NCBI GenBank assembly: GCA_002347285.1
Contig: DDXW01000053.1
Span: 1 to 64,000, forward strand
Direction: 5' to 3'
DNA: 64,000 bases
DNA from: Rhodocyclaceae bacterium UBA2250
Lineage (GTDB): Bacteria; Pseudomonadota; Gammaproteobacteria; Burkholderiales; Rhodocyclaceae
Shown here: positions 1-11,821 of the stretch, piece after piece
Position numbering within the stretch: the first letter of the stretch is position 1
How the letters are laid out: each line of letters starts with the position of its first letter
Position numbers and translations under genes: made by a program
The notes under the pieces: generated by a model
Databases searched by the model: none
The model's input: the letters and a program-made list of their open reading frames with translations, nothing else
What the model was told of the DNA's origin: nothing

Positions 1-35
1 GAGAACGTTGGGACACTACTGATACACTTTATAGA

Positions 36-1769
36 TCAAGCGCTTTTGCGCGCAAGCAGTTCCGCCAGGGTGCGCCGCTCCCCGGGAGAAAGGATCCCGT
101 TGCGCGCCTTGGCGGTCAATGCGTCGATCCGCCCGCGCAAGGCACGCGCCTGCAGACGGCCGACGGCATCGTTGAAGACGGCCTCCTGCTCGCCCTCGTC
201 CCCGGCGTCCGCCTCGATCCGGGCTGCCAGCTCGGCAACGATCTCCTCGTGCGGACTGCCGCGAAAATGCTCGGCCAGCTGGCCGAGGCTGCCACTCGGC
301 AGAGCGGCATGCTCGACCGCGTCTGCCACGGCGAGCAGGGCCGCGCCCTCGGCGACATCCGTCGCGATCAGGTCGAGCGGCAGGCGGGCGGCACGCTCGG
401 GGCGACGCAGTACGGTGGCGAGCAAGGTGTGCTCGAGAGCGTTGGGAGCCGGCCGCAGCCGGCTCTGCGGCGGAGCGAAGCGGCTCCGCGCCAGCGGCTT
501 GAGTCCGCATTGCGCTTCGAGCTCGGCCTGCGACAGCTGTGCGTGCCTCGCGATCTCCTTGGCGATCTGCACGCGCAGCACGGGGGCGGAGATCTTCTGC
601 AGCAGCGGCCTGGCCGCGCTGACCAGCTTCGCGCGCCCCTCGGCGGTCCGCGGGTTGCACTCCAGGGTCAGCCGGCGCACCAGGAAATCGCTCAACCGGG
701 TCGCATTCTGCGTCTGCTGCACGAACGCGTCCCTGCCGTGCTGCCGGACGAACTCGTCCGGATCCTGGGTACCGTCCAACTGGAGAATCTCGACGCTCTT
801 GCCATCGACCAGATGTTCGAGGCTGACTTCCATGGCGCGCCGTGCCGCGCGGTCGCCGGCACTGTCGCGATCGAAGCAGAACACGACGCGATCCGCGAGC
901 TTGATCAGGCGCTGGACGTTGGTGCCCGTCGCCGCCGTGCCCAGCGTGGCGACGACATTCTCGACCCCGCTCTGCGCCAGGCCGACGACATCCATGTAGC
1001 CCTCGACGACGAGGACCATGTTTTCGCTCTGGATCGCCTTGCGCGCCTGCGGCAGGCCGTACAGTTCGCGCCCCTTCTCGAACAGCGGCGTTTCTGGCGA
1101 ATTCAGGTACTTCGGCTCCCCCTGGCCGAGCACGCGACCGCCGAAGCCGATCACGTTGCCCCGCTGGTCCTGGATCGGGAACATGATGCGATCCCGGAAG
1201 CGGTCGTAGCGCCTGCCCTGTTCGTTCTGGATGACGAGACCGCACTCGACGAGCGCAGGGCTGTCGTAGTCGTCGAAGACCCGCTGCAGCCCCTGCCAGT
1301 CGTCGGGAGCGTAGCCGAGCCCATAACGGGCGGCGATCTCGCCGGTCAGGCCCCTCCCCTTCAAATACTCGATCGCCTTCGGCGATTGCTTGAGCTGCTC
1401 CTTGTAGAAGCGCGCGGCACGCGCCATGCGCTCGGTGAGCGGCTGTTGCCTGGCCTTCTCCTGCGAGCGAGCGCCCACCTCGCGCGGCACCGGCATGCCG
1501 AGCTGGCCGGCAAGCTCCTCTACCGCCTCGACGAAGCCGAGACCGGAGTACTGCATGACGAAGCCGATGGCGCTGCCGTGCGCGCCGCAACCGAAGCAGT
1601 GGTAGAACTGCTTGGACGGACTGACCGTAAACGACGGCGTCTTTTCGGAGTGGAAGGGGCAGCAGGCCTGGTAGTTGGCACCCGCCTTCTTGAGCGTGAT
1701 GTAGCGCTCGACCACGTCGACGATGTCGACGCGGGACAGCAGTTCCTGGATGAAGGACTCGGGGATCAC
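36..1769 (-). CDS. dnaG: DNA primase DnaG
   Basis: Synthesises RNA primers for chromosome replication. The 577-residue product matches the usual length of bacterial DnaG (about 580). A CHC2 zinc finger lies near the N-terminus, with C37, H40, C58 and C61 in the CPFH and FGCG motifs. The Toprim core follows, with VVEGYMDV near residue 255 and the metal-binding CFDRDSAGD near 298. The C-terminal part is the helicase-interacting region. It is the third gene of the minus-strand rpsU-yqeY-dnaG operon, 18 bases after yqeY. rpoD would be expected next, but it would lie off the left edge of the window. Identity is seen directly from motifs and context. Confidence 0.97.
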   Translation of the reverse strand: MIPESFIQELLSRVDIVDVVERYITLKKAGANYQACCPFHSEKTPSFTVSPSKQFYHCFGCGAHGSAIGFVMQYSGLGFVEAVEELAGQLGMPVPREVGARSQEKARQQPLTERMARAARFYKEQLKQSPKAIEYLKGRGLTGEIAARYGLGYAPDDWQGLQRVFDDYDSPALVECGLVIQNEQGRRYDRFRDRIMFPIQDQRGNVIGFGGRVLGQGEPKYLNSPETPLFEKGRELYGLPQARKAIQSENMVLVVEGYMDVVGLAQSGVENVVATLGTAATGTNVQRLIKLADRVVFCFDRDSAGDRAARRAMEVSLEHLVDGKSVEILQLDGTQDPDEFVRQHGRDAFVQQTQNATRLSDFLVRRLTLECNPRTAEGRAKLVSAARPLLQKISAPVLRVQIAKEIARHAQLSQAELEAQCGLKPLARSRFAPPQSRLRPAPNALEHTLLATVLRRPERAARLPLDLIATDVAEGAALLAVADAVEHAALPSGSLGQLAEHFRGSPHEEIVAELAARIEADAGDEGEQEAVFNDAVGRLQARALRGRIDALTAKARNGILSPGERRTLAELLARKSA

Positions 1770-1787
1770 GGCGCGATTATGCGCCGC

Positions 1788-2237
1788 TCACTGGCCGCCG
1801 AGTTTCGCCTTGACGAGTTTCGAGACCTCGCCCATGTCGGCGCGACCGGCGATCTGCGGCTTGACCAGCGCCATCACCTTGCCCATGTCGGCCGGCGCCT
1901 TGGCACCGGAATCGGCGATCGCCCTGGCGACGATGGCGGCGACCTCCTCCATGCTCATCGCCTGCGGCATGTAGGTCGAGAGAACTTCGGCCTCGAACTT
2001 CTCGGCGTCGGCGAGATCCTGGCGCTTGGCCGCCTCATATTGCGTGATGGAGTCCTTGCGCTGCTTGAGCATCTTCTCGATGACGGCGATCACACCGGCG
2101 TCGTCGAGCTCGACGCGCTCATCCACCTCCTTCTGTTTGATCGCCGCGAGCAGCAGGCGGATCGCGCCGAGCCGCGCGGTTTCCTTCGCCTTCATGGCGG
2201 CCTTCATGTCATCGGTGATGCGGGCTTTGAGCGTCAT
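1788..2237 (-). CDS. yqeY: GatB/YqeY-domain protein
   Basis: A 149-residue protein made of the YqeY domain, which is related to the tRNA-binding tail domain of the amidotransferase subunit GatB. Its exact role is not settled in the family. I chose the ATG at 2237 (MTLKARITDDMK), not one seven codons upstream, because GAGGAG lies just before it and family members start this way. The conserved stretch around residues 100-140 (LSTYMPQAMS, then MGKVMALVKPQIAGRADMGEV) is present. It sits between rpsU and dnaG, a common arrangement, downstream of the rpsU terminator, so it depends on read-through or its own weak promoter. Confidence 0.93.
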   Translation of the reverse strand: MTLKARITDDMKAAMKAKETARLGAIRLLLAAIKQKEVDERVELDDAGVIAVIEKMLKQRKDSITQYEAAKRQDLADAEKFEAEVLSTYMPQAMSMEEVAAIVARAIADSGAKAPADMGKVMALVKPQIAGRADMGEVSKLVKAKLGGQ

Positions 2238-2257
2238 GCGTTTCTCCTCGGCAAACA

Positions 2258-2292
2258 CAAAAACCGCCCCCTTGCGGCCGGGGCGGTTTTCG
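2258..2292 (-). terminator. Intrinsic terminator/attenuator after rpsU
   Basis: On the minus strand AAAACCGCCCC pairs with GGGGCGGTTTT across a short loop and ends in a T run, about 20 bases past the rpsU stop. Its place inside the operon, before yqeY-dnaG, fits the known attenuation of this operon: more S21 than primase message. Confidence 0.85.
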
Positions 2293-2312
2293 CGACGAAC
2301 AGCGGAAGCGGA

Positions 2313-2525
2313 TCAGTAGAGCTTGGGCGGCAGCAGCTGGCTGCGAACGCGCTTGTGATGGCGCTTCACGGCGGCGGACAGCTTGCGCTTGCGCTCGGCG
2401 GTGGGCTTCTCGTAGAACTCTCGGGCGCGCAGTTCGGTGAGCGTGCCGGCCTTTTCGATGGTGCGCTTGAAGCGGCGGATGGCGACCTCGAACGGCTCGT
2501 TTTCCTTGACGCGAATACCGGGCAT
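2313..2525 (-). CDS. rpsU: 30S ribosomal protein S21
   Basis: A 70-residue basic protein matching S21 over its whole length (starts [19 protein letters not shown], ends [10 protein letters not shown]). S21 is a small-subunit protein involved in translation initiation. It is the first gene of the rpsU-yqeY-dnaG operon, reads away from tsaD, and is followed at once by a hairpin terminator. The length is normal for betaproteobacteria and nothing is unusual. Confidence 0.97.
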   Translation of the reverse strand: MPGIRVKENEPFEVAIRRFKRTIEKAGTLTELRAREFYEKPTAERKRKLSAAVKRHHKRVRSQLLPPKLY

Positions 2526-2564
2526 GCGGGTTTCCTGACGGATGTGGGTTGAAGAAAGCCGCGG

Positions 2565-2592
2565 ATTCTAGCCATTTCCGGAGGAATGTCAA
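2565..2592 (-). promoter_or_regulatory. Sigma-70 promoter of the rpsU operon
   Basis: Read on the minus strand: a perfect TTGACA (2587-2592), a 16-base spacer, then TAGAAT (2565-2570), about 40 bases upstream of the rpsU start. This is the best vegetative promoter seen in the window. Confidence 0.75.
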
Positions 2593-2606
2593 AGTAAAAT
2601 TTCGCG

Positions 2607-3635
2607 ATGAAAGTCCTGGGCATCGAATCCTCCTGTGACGAGACCGGCGTCGCCCTTTACGATACCGAGCGCGGCCTGCTCGCCCACGCAGTGCACTCGC
2701 AGGTGGCGATGCACGAGGATTACGGCGGCGTGGTGCCCGAGCTCGCCTCGCGCGACCACATCAAGCGCCTCGCCCCGCTGCTGCAAAAAGTGCTCACCGA
2801 GGCCGGCATCGACAAGCAGGCAATCGACGCGATCGCCTATACCGCCGGCCCGGGGCTGGCCGGCGCGCTGCTGGTCGGCGCCAGCTTCGCGGCCGGCCTC
2901 GCCCAGGCGCTCGGCGTTCCCGCCCTGCCGATCCATCACCTCGAAGGCCACCTGCTCTCCCCCTTGCTTTCCCAAGACCCTGCGCGTTTTCCATTTATCG
3001 CCCTGCTGGTTTCGGGTGGCCACACGCAGATCATGTGCGTGACGCAAGTGGGCGCTTACGAATTGATGGGCGAATCGCTTGACGACGCGGCGGGCGAGGC
3101 CTTCGACAAGACCGCCCAGTTGCTCGGCCTCGGTTACCCCGGCGGGCCGGCGCTGGCGAAACTGGCCGAATCCGGAACGCCGGGGAAATTCAAGCTGCCG
3201 CGCCCGATGCTCGCCAGCGGCGACTTCATGTTCAGCTTCTCCGGCCTCAAGACCGCCGTGCTGACCGCCGTGCGAAATGGGATAAATGAGCGCGAACTCA
3301 CGACGCAGGATCAAGCCGATCTGGCCGCCGAATTCCAGGAGGCGGTGACCGAAGTCCTGGTGACGAAAGCCCTGGCCGCCTGCCGCCGCCGCAAACTCTC
3401 CACGCTCGTCGTCGCCGGCGGCGTGGGGGCCAACCGGCGCCTGCGCGAACGCCTGGATGCCGGCGCCACGCCGGCGGGCATTCGGGTCTGCTACCCGGAA
3501 ATGGAACTGTGCACCGACAACGGCGCGATGATCGCCTTCGCCGGCGCCCAGCGCCTGATGACGGGGATGACGGAAGACGTGACCGGCGACGGTCGTTTCG
3601 GGGTACGGCCGCGCTGGCCGCTGGCGACGCTTTAA
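2607..3635 (+). CDS. tsaD: tRNA N6-threonylcarbamoyladenosine transferase TsaD
   Basis: Transfers the threonylcarbamoyl group to A37 of ANN-decoding tRNAs, working with TsaB and TsaE. The 342-residue ASKHA-fold protein begins [14 protein letters not shown]. The metal-binding HLEGH motif is at residues 111-115, and the third metal ligand lies in the C-terminal CTDNGAM motif. Length and motifs are typical. It diverges from rpsU, a common proteobacterial arrangement, and its stop overlaps the convergent plsY stop by four bases. Confidence 0.97.
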   Translation: MKVLGIESSCDETGVALYDTERGLLAHAVHSQVAMHEDYGGVVPELASRDHIKRLAPLLQKVLTEAGIDKQAIDAIAYTAGPGLAGALLVGASFAAGLAQALGVPALPIHHLEGHLLSPLLSQDPARFPFIALLVSGGHTQIMCVTQVGAYELMGESLDDAAGEAFDKTAQLLGLGYPGGPALAKLAESGTPGKFKLPRPMLASGDFMFSFSGLKTAVLTAVRNGINERELTTQDQADLAAEFQEAVTEVLVTKALAACRRRKLSTLVVAGGVGANRRLRERLDAGATPAGIRVCYPEMELCTDNGAMIAFAGAQRLMTGMTEDVTGDGRFGVRPRWPLATL

Positions 3636-4231
3636 GCTTTCTTCTTGCTGCCGATCCGGCTTTCGGTGCCCTCGACGAGGCGCACGATGTTTGCCTTGTG
3701 CCGCACGATCAGCAGCAAGCACATGATCGCCACGACGACCGAAACCGCGCCGATGCCGTGCCGGGACAGCGCCAGGGTCGGGGCGACGGTCGCGGCCACC
3801 AGCGCGGCCAGCGAGGAATAGCGTGTCAGCACCGCGGTCGCCAGCCAGGTCAGGGCCGCGCCGAGGGCGATCCAGCCGTCCAGCCCGATCAGCACGCCGA
3901 TCGCCGTGGCGACGCCCTTGCCGCCCTTGAACTTCAGGAACACCGGGAACAGGTGGCCGAGGAATGCCGCCAAACCCGTCCAGGCGACCGCCGCCCCGCC
4001 AGCCCCGAGTTTCGCGACGACGGCCATCGCGAGCCAGCCCTTGGCGGCGTCGCCGAGCAGCGTCAGCGCGGCGGCGGCCTTGTTGCCGCTGCGCAGCACG
4101 TTGGTCGCGCCGGGGTTGCCCGAGCCGAAGCTGCGCGGGTCGGCCAGGCCGAAGGCCTTCGAGACGATCACCGCGAACGGCAGCGAACCGATCAGGTAGC
4201 CGAGGATTAGGTAAAGGACGAGGGTTTCCAT
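3632..4231 (-). CDS. plsY: Glycerol-3-phosphate acyltransferase PlsY
   Basis: Inner-membrane enzyme that makes lysophosphatidic acid from acyl-phosphate and glycerol-3-phosphate. It has 199 residues with several hydrophobic helices and the diagnostic cytosolic motifs [13 protein letters not shown] and [14 protein letters not shown]. Residues around [12 protein letters not shown] (3990-4015) are encoded by a copy of the dispersed GC-rich repeat described elsewhere, falling in a loop between helices. Convergent with tsaD and divergent from folB. Confidence 0.96.
   Translation of the reverse strand: METLVLYLILGYLIGSLPFAVIVSKAFGLADPRSFGSGNPGATNVLRSGNKAAAALTLLGDAAKGWLAMAVVAKLGAGGAAVAWTGLAAFLGHLFPVFLKFKGGKGVATAIGVLIGLDGWIALGAALTWLATAVLTRYSSLAALVAATVAPTLALSRHGIGAVSVVVAIMCLLLIVRHKANIVRLVEGTESRIGSKKKA
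3990..4015 (-). repeat. Dispersed GC-rich repeat inside plsY
   Basis: Minus strand GCGAAACTCGGGGCTGGC then GGGGCGGC, in the plsY reading direction, encoding AKLGAGGAA. Confidence 0.6.
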
Positions 4232-4262
4232 AGAATGGCCGGATTCTAACGGTTCAGCTCAC

Positions 4263-4616
4263 ATGGACTTCATCTTCATTGAGGACATGCGCGTCGAGGC
4301 GCACGTCGGCATCTACGATCGCGAGCGCGCCGCGCCGCAGACGCTCGACCTGTCGCTGACCTTCGGCGTGCCCGACGAGGCGGCGCAGGACGACGACATC
4401 GCCAAGACCATCGACTACGCGGTGGTGATCGCGCGCATCCGCGCCGAACTGGCGGCGCGGCACTTCAATCTGCTCGAGACCATCGGCGAGTTCGTGATCG
4501 GCCTGCTGCTCGACGAATTCCGCGCGCCCTGGGTCAAGGTGTCGATCGCCAAGGTCGGCATCGCGCGCGGCGTCAAGCGCGTCGGCGTGCAGATCGAGCG
4601 GGCGCGTAACGGTTAG
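4263..4616 (+). CDS. folB: Dihydroneopterin aldolase
   Basis: Folate biosynthesis: cleaves 7,8-dihydroneopterin to 6-hydroxymethyl-dihydropterin. The 117-residue protein has the FolB signature near the start (MDFIFIEDMRVEAHVGIYDRE), the ETIGEFV segment and the catalytic-lysine strand near VKVSIAKVGI. It is next to plsY in divergent orientation, as in many proteobacteria. It overlaps the stop of ybaK by four bases. Confidence 0.94.
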   Translation: MDFIFIEDMRVEAHVGIYDRERAAPQTLDLSLTFGVPDEAAQDDDIAKTIDYAVVIARIRAELAARHFNLLETIGEFVIGLLLDEFRAPWVKVSIAKVGIARGVKRVGVQIERARNG

Positions 4617-5101
4617 AGCTGGCCGACCTCGACGATCTGCGGCTGCAGCACGCGCAGGATGTCGTGCGGATGCACGCCGACCAGGTAGCCGCGCTGGCCG
4701 CCGTTGATGTAGATCAGCGGCAGTTCGAGGATGCTCTTCTCCATGCACACCGGCAGGCTCTTCTTCGTGCCGAAGGGCGAACAGCCGCCGACGAGGTAGC
4801 CGGTGTGGCGGTGCGCATCCTCGGGCGTGCAGGGCGCGATCTTCTTCGCGCCGATCTGGCGCGCCAGTTCCTTGGTCGACACCTTGCGGTCGCCGTGCAT
4901 CAGCACCAGCAATGGCTTGCGGCCATCGTCTTCCATCACCAGCGTCTTCACCACGGCATGCTCGGGCACGTTGAGTTCGCGCGCCGACACCTTGGTGCCG
5001 CCGTGCTCCTCATAAGCGTAAAGATGATTGGAATGGGCAATGCCGTGCTTGTGCAGGAATTTCGTCGCCGGCGTTTCCGGCGGCCGGTCGTTGGTCTTCA
5101 T
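4613..5101 (-). CDS. ybaK: Cys-tRNA(Pro) deacylase, YbaK/EbsC type
   Basis: A 162-residue YbaK-family editing protein that removes cysteine mischarged on tRNA-Pro. Family features: KVSARELNVPEHAVVKTLV, the lysine-rich substrate pocket, and YLVGGCSPFGTKKSLPV with the conserved GGxSPF-like loop. It is the last gene of the leuS-lptE-holA-proA-ogt-xerD-ybaK run, with one base between it and xerD. Confidence 0.93.
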   Translation of the reverse strand: MKTNDRPPETPATKFLHKHGIAHSNHLYAYEEHGGTKVSARELNVPEHAVVKTLVMEDDGRKPLLVLMHGDRKVSTKELARQIGAKKIAPCTPEDAHRHTGYLVGGCSPFGTKKSLPVCMEKSILELPLIYINGGQRGYLVGVHPHDILRVLQPQIVEVGQL

Positions 5102-5102
5102 T

Positions 5103-6014
5103 TCAGCCTCTTGGATGGTGACGCGCGTGCAATTCCTTCAAGCGCGCACGCGCCACGTGAGTATAGATCTGCGTCGTCGAGATGTCGGCATGGCCCAACA
5201 ACAGTTGCACCACGCGCAGGTCGGCGCCGTGGTTGAGCAGGTGGGTGGCGAAGGCGTGGCGCAGCACGTGCGGCGAGATCTTCTCGCGCGGGATGCCGGC
5301 CGTCACCGCATGCTTCTTGATCAGCGTCCAGGCCATCTGGCGCGTCATGCCGTCGCTGTTCCTTCTGCCGGTCACGAAGACGAAATCCGACGGCCGGCCC
5401 TTGAGCAGCGCGGGCCGCCCCGCGCCGAGCCAGCGCTGCAGCCAGTCGGCCGCAATCTCGCCGAGCGGCACGAGCCGCTCCTTGCCGCCCTTGCCGAAGG
5501 TGCGCACCACGCGGTCGTCGAGGCTGATGTTGTAGAGCTTCAGGCCGACCAGTTCCGACACGCGCAGGCCGGTGGCGTAGAGCAGTTCGAGCAGCGCACG
5601 GTCGCGCAGGCCGAGCGGTGCATTGACGTCCGGTACGGCAAGCAGGTCCTCGATGTTCTGCTCCGACAGGATCTTCGGGAAGCGTTCCGCCAGCGTCGGA
5701 ACCTGGATGTTGAGCAGCGGGTCGGCCGTGATGCGCCCCTGCTCGATCAGCCAGCGATAGAAGCGCCGCAGGGTCGCCTGCAGGCGGCGCAGCGTGGCCG
5801 GGCGCGGCCGCGGCGTGCGCGTGTGCAGGAAGGCGAGATAGGCGTCGACGTCGGCGCCCGCGGCATCCGGCAGCGCGACGGCGCGCTGCGCCAGCCAGGC
5901 GGCGAACTGCGCGAGATCGGCGCGATAGGCGGCCAGCGTGTTCTTCGCCAGGCCATCGGCGAGCCAGAGCGCATCGACGAACTCGTCGAGCAGGCCGCTA
6001 TCTGCTTCCTTCAT
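5103..6014 (-). CDS. xerD: Site-specific tyrosine recombinase XerD
   Basis: Resolves chromosome dimers at dif together with XerC. It has 303 residues with the N-terminal SAM-like DNA-binding domain and the catalytic tyrosine-recombinase domain. The active-site residues are in order: R in ATGLRVSELVGL, K in GKGGKERLVPLG, HVLRH, and the H and Y in LLGHADISTTQIYTHV. It overlaps ogt by 17 bases, suggesting translational coupling. Length and position argue for a core Xer protein, not a phage integrase. Confidence 0.95.
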   Translation of the reverse strand: MKEADSGLLDEFVDALWLADGLAKNTLAAYRADLAQFAAWLAQRAVALPDAAGADVDAYLAFLHTRTPRPRPATLRRLQATLRRFYRWLIEQGRITADPLLNIQVPTLAERFPKILSEQNIEDLLAVPDVNAPLGLRDRALLELLYATGLRVSELVGLKLYNISLDDRVVRTFGKGGKERLVPLGEIAADWLQRWLGAGRPALLKGRPSDFVFVTGRRNSDGMTRQMAWTLIKKHAVTAGIPREKISPHVLRHAFATHLLNHGADLRVVQLLLGHADISTTQIYTHVARARLKELHARHHPRG

Positions 6015-6465
6015 GCCGCAGCAGCCAGCGCTTCACGTCGAGCAGGAATCCGCCGCGCTGACGCGCGAAGCCGCCCAGGCCATGGTTCGCGGCGACCACG
6101 CGGTGGCAGGGAATGACGATCGGATACGGATTGGCGCCGCAGGCGTTGCCGACCGCGCGGGCGCCGCTGCCGATCGATTGCGCCAGCTCGCCGTAGGTAC
6201 GCGTCTCGCCCGACCCGATGGCCGAAATGCCGGCCCAGACGCGGCGCTGGAAAGGCGTGCCGGTGGGCGCGAGCGGCAGGGAAAAAACGAAGGCCGGGTC
6301 TTTCAGATAGGTGCACAACTGACGCACCGTTTCCTTGGCCAGCAGCGAGCGCGGCTTGATTTCGGCGCAGGGCTCGAGATAGACGATCTCGGTGATTTCA
6401 TCGTCGTCGCAGTGAACGCCCAACGAAAAAGTCGGCGCTGACAGGGCGGCGGCGAAGTCGCTCAC
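5998..6465 (-). CDS. ogt: Methylated-DNA--protein-cysteine methyltransferase
   Basis: DNA repair protein that transfers alkyl groups from O6-methylguanine to its own cysteine. It has 155 residues with the active-site PCHRV in [13 protein letters not shown] and the helix-turn-helix stretch [21 protein letters not shown]. The start is a GTG whose TGA overlaps the end of proA; no better in-frame start gives the family N-terminus. Bases 6425-6452 in its 5' end resemble the dispersed GC-rich repeat. It is expressed from the leuS operon. Confidence 0.92.
   Translation of the reverse strand: MSDFAAALSAPTFSLGVHCDDDEITEIVYLEPCAEIKPRSLLAKETVRQLCTYLKDPAFVFSLPLAPTGTPFQRRVWAGISAIGSGETRTYGELAQSIGSGARAVGNACGANPYPIVIPCHRVVAANHGLGGFARQRGGFLLDVKRWLLRHEGSR
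6425..6452 (+). repeat. Possible dispersed repeat in the 5' end of ogt
   Basis: GAAAAAGTCGGCGCTGAC then AGGGCGGCGG; a weaker match to the family, antisense to the ogt reading direction. Confidence 0.4.
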
Positions 6466-7724
6466 GACCGAACTTCCCCGTTGCCGAAGACGATCCACTT
6501 CTGCGACGTGAGTCCTTCCAGCCCGACCGGACCGCGCGCGTGGAACTTGTCGGTCGAGATGCCGATCTCGGCACCGAGGCCGTACTCGAAACCGTCGGCG
6601 AAGCGCGTCGAGGCGTTCACCATCACCGAGCTCGAATCGACCTCGCGCAGGAAGCGCATCGCCCGCGTGTAGTCCTCGGTGACGATCGTCTCGGTGTGCG
6701 CGGACGAATACTTGTTGATGTGGGCGATCGCCTCGTCCACATCCGCGACGACCTTGCAGGAAATGATCGCGGCGAGATACTCGGTGTAGTAGTCCTCCTC
6801 GGTCGCCGCCTTGGCCTGCGGCACGAGCGCCTGCGTTTCGGCACAGCCGCGGATCTCGACGCCCTTCGCGATCAGCATCGCGCACAAACTCGGCGCCAGC
6901 GAGGCGGCGACCGGCCGCGCGATCAGCAGCGATTCGGCGGTGTTGCAGGTGCCCAGCCGCTGGGTCTTGGCGTTCTCGAGGATCTTCAGCGCCTTGGCCG
7001 CATCGGCCGAGTCATCGACATAGACGTGGCAATTCCCGTCCAGGTGCTTGATCACCGGCACGCGCGCCTCCCGGCTGATGCGCTCGATCAGGCCCTTGCC
7101 CCCGCGCGGCACGATCACGTCGACGAACTCGGGCATGGCGACGAGATGGCCGACCGCGGCGCGGTCGGTGATCTCGACCACCTGCACCGCCGTCTCCGGC
7201 AGCCCGGCCGCCGCGAGGCCGGCGCGCACGCAGGCGGCGATCGCCTGGTTGCAGCGCAGCGCCTCCTTGCCGCCGCGCAGGATCGCGGCGTTGCCCGACT
7301 TGAGGCACAGCGCGGCGGCATCCGCCGTGACGTTCGGGCGCGCCTCGTAGATGATGCCGACGACGCCGAGCGGCACGCGCATCTTGCCGACCTGGATGCC
7401 GGTCGGGCGGAACTTCATGTCGCTGATCTCGCCGATCGGATCGGGCAGCGCGGCGACCTGCTCGAGGCCCTGCGCCATCGCCTCGACGCTCTTGGGCGAG
7501 ATGGTCAGGCGATCGAGCATGGCCGGCTCGAGGCCATTGGCCTTGGCGACGTCCTCGGCATTGGCGGCGAGCAACTCGGCGCGACGGGCGCGAATCCCGG
7601 CCGCCATCGCCAGCAGCGCGGCGTTCTTGGCGGCGGTGCTCGCTTTCGCCATCAGACGCGACGCGGCGCGCGCCTGCCGGCCGAGGGTTTGCATATAGGT
7701 GGCGATATCCATGTGAGCGTTCAT
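6462..7724 (-). CDS. proA: Gamma-glutamyl phosphate reductase
   Basis: Second step of proline biosynthesis, reducing gamma-glutamyl phosphate to the semialdehyde with NADPH. The ATG at 7724 overlaps the holA stop (ATGA) and gives 420 residues, against 417 in E. coli. Aldehyde-dehydrogenase-fold motifs are present, including the catalytic cysteine in [12 protein letters not shown] and the GGKGLIERI loop. It is coupled to holA upstream and ogt downstream. proB is not in the window. Confidence 0.96.
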   Translation of the reverse strand: MNAHMDIATYMQTLGRQARAASRLMAKASTAAKNAALLAMAAGIRARRAELLAANAEDVAKANGLEPAMLDRLTISPKSVEAMAQGLEQVAALPDPIGEISDMKFRPTGIQVGKMRVPLGVVGIIYEARPNVTADAAALCLKSGNAAILRGGKEALRCNQAIAACVRAGLAAAGLPETAVQVVEITDRAAVGHLVAMPEFVDVIVPRGGKGLIERISREARVPVIKHLDGNCHVYVDDSADAAKALKILENAKTQRLGTCNTAESLLIARPVAASLAPSLCAMLIAKGVEIRGCAETQALVPQAKAATEEDYYTEYLAAIISCKVVADVDEAIAHINKYSSAHTETIVTEDYTRAMRFLREVDSSSVMVNASTRFADGFEYGLGAEIGISTDKFHARGPVGLEGLTSQKWIVFGNGEVRS

Positions 7725-8644
7725 GTGGCAGCTTTCGTAAGTCGCATGGCGAGCTGCAGGAACTCGTCCCACAGGTCGCCCTGGGCCAGGCCCTTGATGA
7801 TGCGGTCAATCCGGGCGGCGTGCAAGAGGGCGGCGCGGCGCGCCGCTTTTGTCCGATGATCGGCCCGGTTGCGCGCCTCGTTGGCGAGCACCCAGAGCAC
7901 CAGCGGCGGCGCGGCATCCTCGGCCTTGAGGCCATCGAGCGTGCGGGCGCAGCGCGCCGCAGCGCGCGCCTCCAGCGCGGATTTCAGGTCGTCGATGTCG
8001 TAGCGCGCCACGTTGAGCACGGCGGCGGAGACCTGCTGCAGCGTCAGCGCGCCCGGCGGATGGAGCAGGCCGAGCTTCTGGATCTCCTGATGCGCGGCGA
8101 GCAGGTTGCCCTCCACGTGCAGCGCGATGAAATCTAGCGCCGCGGGCGGCGCCGACTGCTGTTGGGCGGCGAGGCGGCGCGCGATCCATTGCGGCAGCTG
8201 GGCCAGTGGTGGCGCGTTGCACTCGATCACGACGCCCGCCGCGGCCAGCGCGGCGAACCAGGCGGCCTTCTGCGCGCGCCAGTCCATTTCGGGCAAAGTG
8301 ATCAAGGTCAGCGTGTCGGCGGGCGGCGCCGCGCAGTAGCGCTGCAGCGCGTCGCCGCCGTCGCGGCCCGGCTTGCCGGTCGGGATGCGCAGGTCGACCA
8401 GCGTGCGGCCGCCGAACAGCGAGAGGTTGCCGGCGGCGTGGAACAGCTCCTCCCAGCGGAAGGCCGGGCTGACGACCAGCACCGTGCGATCCTCGAAGCC
8501 CTGCTTGCGCGCGGCGGCGCGCAGCGCGTCGCCCGCCTCGATCGTCAGCAGCGGATCGTCGCCGTGCAGCACGAATAATGAAGAATGAGGCGGCTGCAGC
8601 GGCTTCTCGAGAAAGGCGGCGAGTTGTTCAGGGCGCAGCCGCAC
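7721..8644 (-). CDS. holA: DNA polymerase III delta subunit
   Basis: Clamp-loader subunit that opens the beta clamp. The GTG at 8644 is chosen ([16 protein letters not shown]) because GGAG lies six bases before it and HolA proteins begin with this RPEQLA stretch. This gives 307 residues. Upstream in-frame codons would read into lptE. It has the delta-subunit [10 protein letters not shown] and FRWEELF motifs. It lies 16 bases after lptE and overlaps proA by four bases. Confidence 0.93.
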   Translation of the reverse strand: MRLRPEQLAAFLEKPLQPPHSSLFVLHGDDPLLTIEAGDALRAAARKQGFEDRTVLVVSPAFRWEELFHAAGNLSLFGGRTLVDLRIPTGKPGRDGGDALQRYCAAPPADTLTLITLPEMDWRAQKAAWFAALAAAGVVIECNAPPLAQLPQWIARRLAAQQQSAPPAALDFIALHVEGNLLAAHQEIQKLGLLHPPGALTLQQVSAAVLNVARYDIDDLKSALEARAAARCARTLDGLKAEDAAPPLVLWVLANEARNRADHRTKAARRAALLHAARIDRIIKGLAQGDLWDEFLQLAMRLTKAAT

Positions 8645-8660
8645 GGCCAGCTCCGCGCCG

Positions 8661-9155
8661 TCAACCCTTGAGCGCGCGGCTGCCGGCGGCGAGCCGGCGC
8701 AGCAGCTGCTGCACCAGATCCTGCTGCATCTCACGCTGGATCATCTGCTCTTCCGCCTCCTTGGCGAAGATGCGCGTGTCGTCGAAGGTCATGTCGCGCT
8801 GCAAGACGATCTGGCTTTGCGGCAGCAACTCCTTGCCTCCGGCATCCACGACGCGATAGGCGAAGATGCGGGTCAGCTGGAACTCGCGCACAAGCCCCTT
8901 GCCCGACAGCGAAAGGATGCTCTTGTGCTGTTCGTTGCGCAGCACCACCAGCGAGGCCTTGGCCTCCTTCGGGTCGTCGACGACCTTCGTCGCCGAGCCG
9001 GCCTCGATGCCGCGCTTGATCTGGAAATAGAGTTCGTTGTTATCCGACACGCCGCTAATGTTGAGCGTGTCCCATGGCAGGTCGTAACTGCCGCGCAGCT
9101 GGAAACCGCAGGCCGCCAACAGGACGGTGCAGAGCAGGACGACCAGTGTACGCAT
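8661..9155 (-). CDS. lptE: LPS-assembly lipoprotein LptE
   Basis: Outer-membrane lipoprotein that plugs the LptD barrel during lipopolysaccharide export. It has 164 residues with a lipoprotein signal peptide and lipobox LLAAC, so the mature lipid-bearing residue is C16, followed by GFQLRGSY as in the family. It sits between leuS and holA, the conserved proteobacterial order. Its presence shows an LPS-bearing outer membrane. Confidence 0.95.
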   Translation of the reverse strand: MRTLVVLLCTVLLAACGFQLRGSYDLPWDTLNISGVSDNNELYFQIKRGIEAGSATKVVDDPKEAKASLVVLRNEQHKSILSLSGKGLVREFQLTRIFAYRVVDAGGKELLPQSQIVLQRDMTFDDTRIFAKEAEEQMIQREMQQDLVQQLLRRLAAGSRALKG

Positions 9156-9167
9156 GACAGGCCTCGT

Positions 9168-11788
<2,621 letters not shown>

Positions 11789-11821
11789 CGCCCGCCCCCT
11801 GTTCCGGCCGGGAAAAGGGCG

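Noticed and set aside
5058..5090. Possible additional copy of the GC-rich repeat inside ybaK
   Set aside because: Similarity is patchy and the encoded residues are conserved in the YbaK family, so it is more likely chance.
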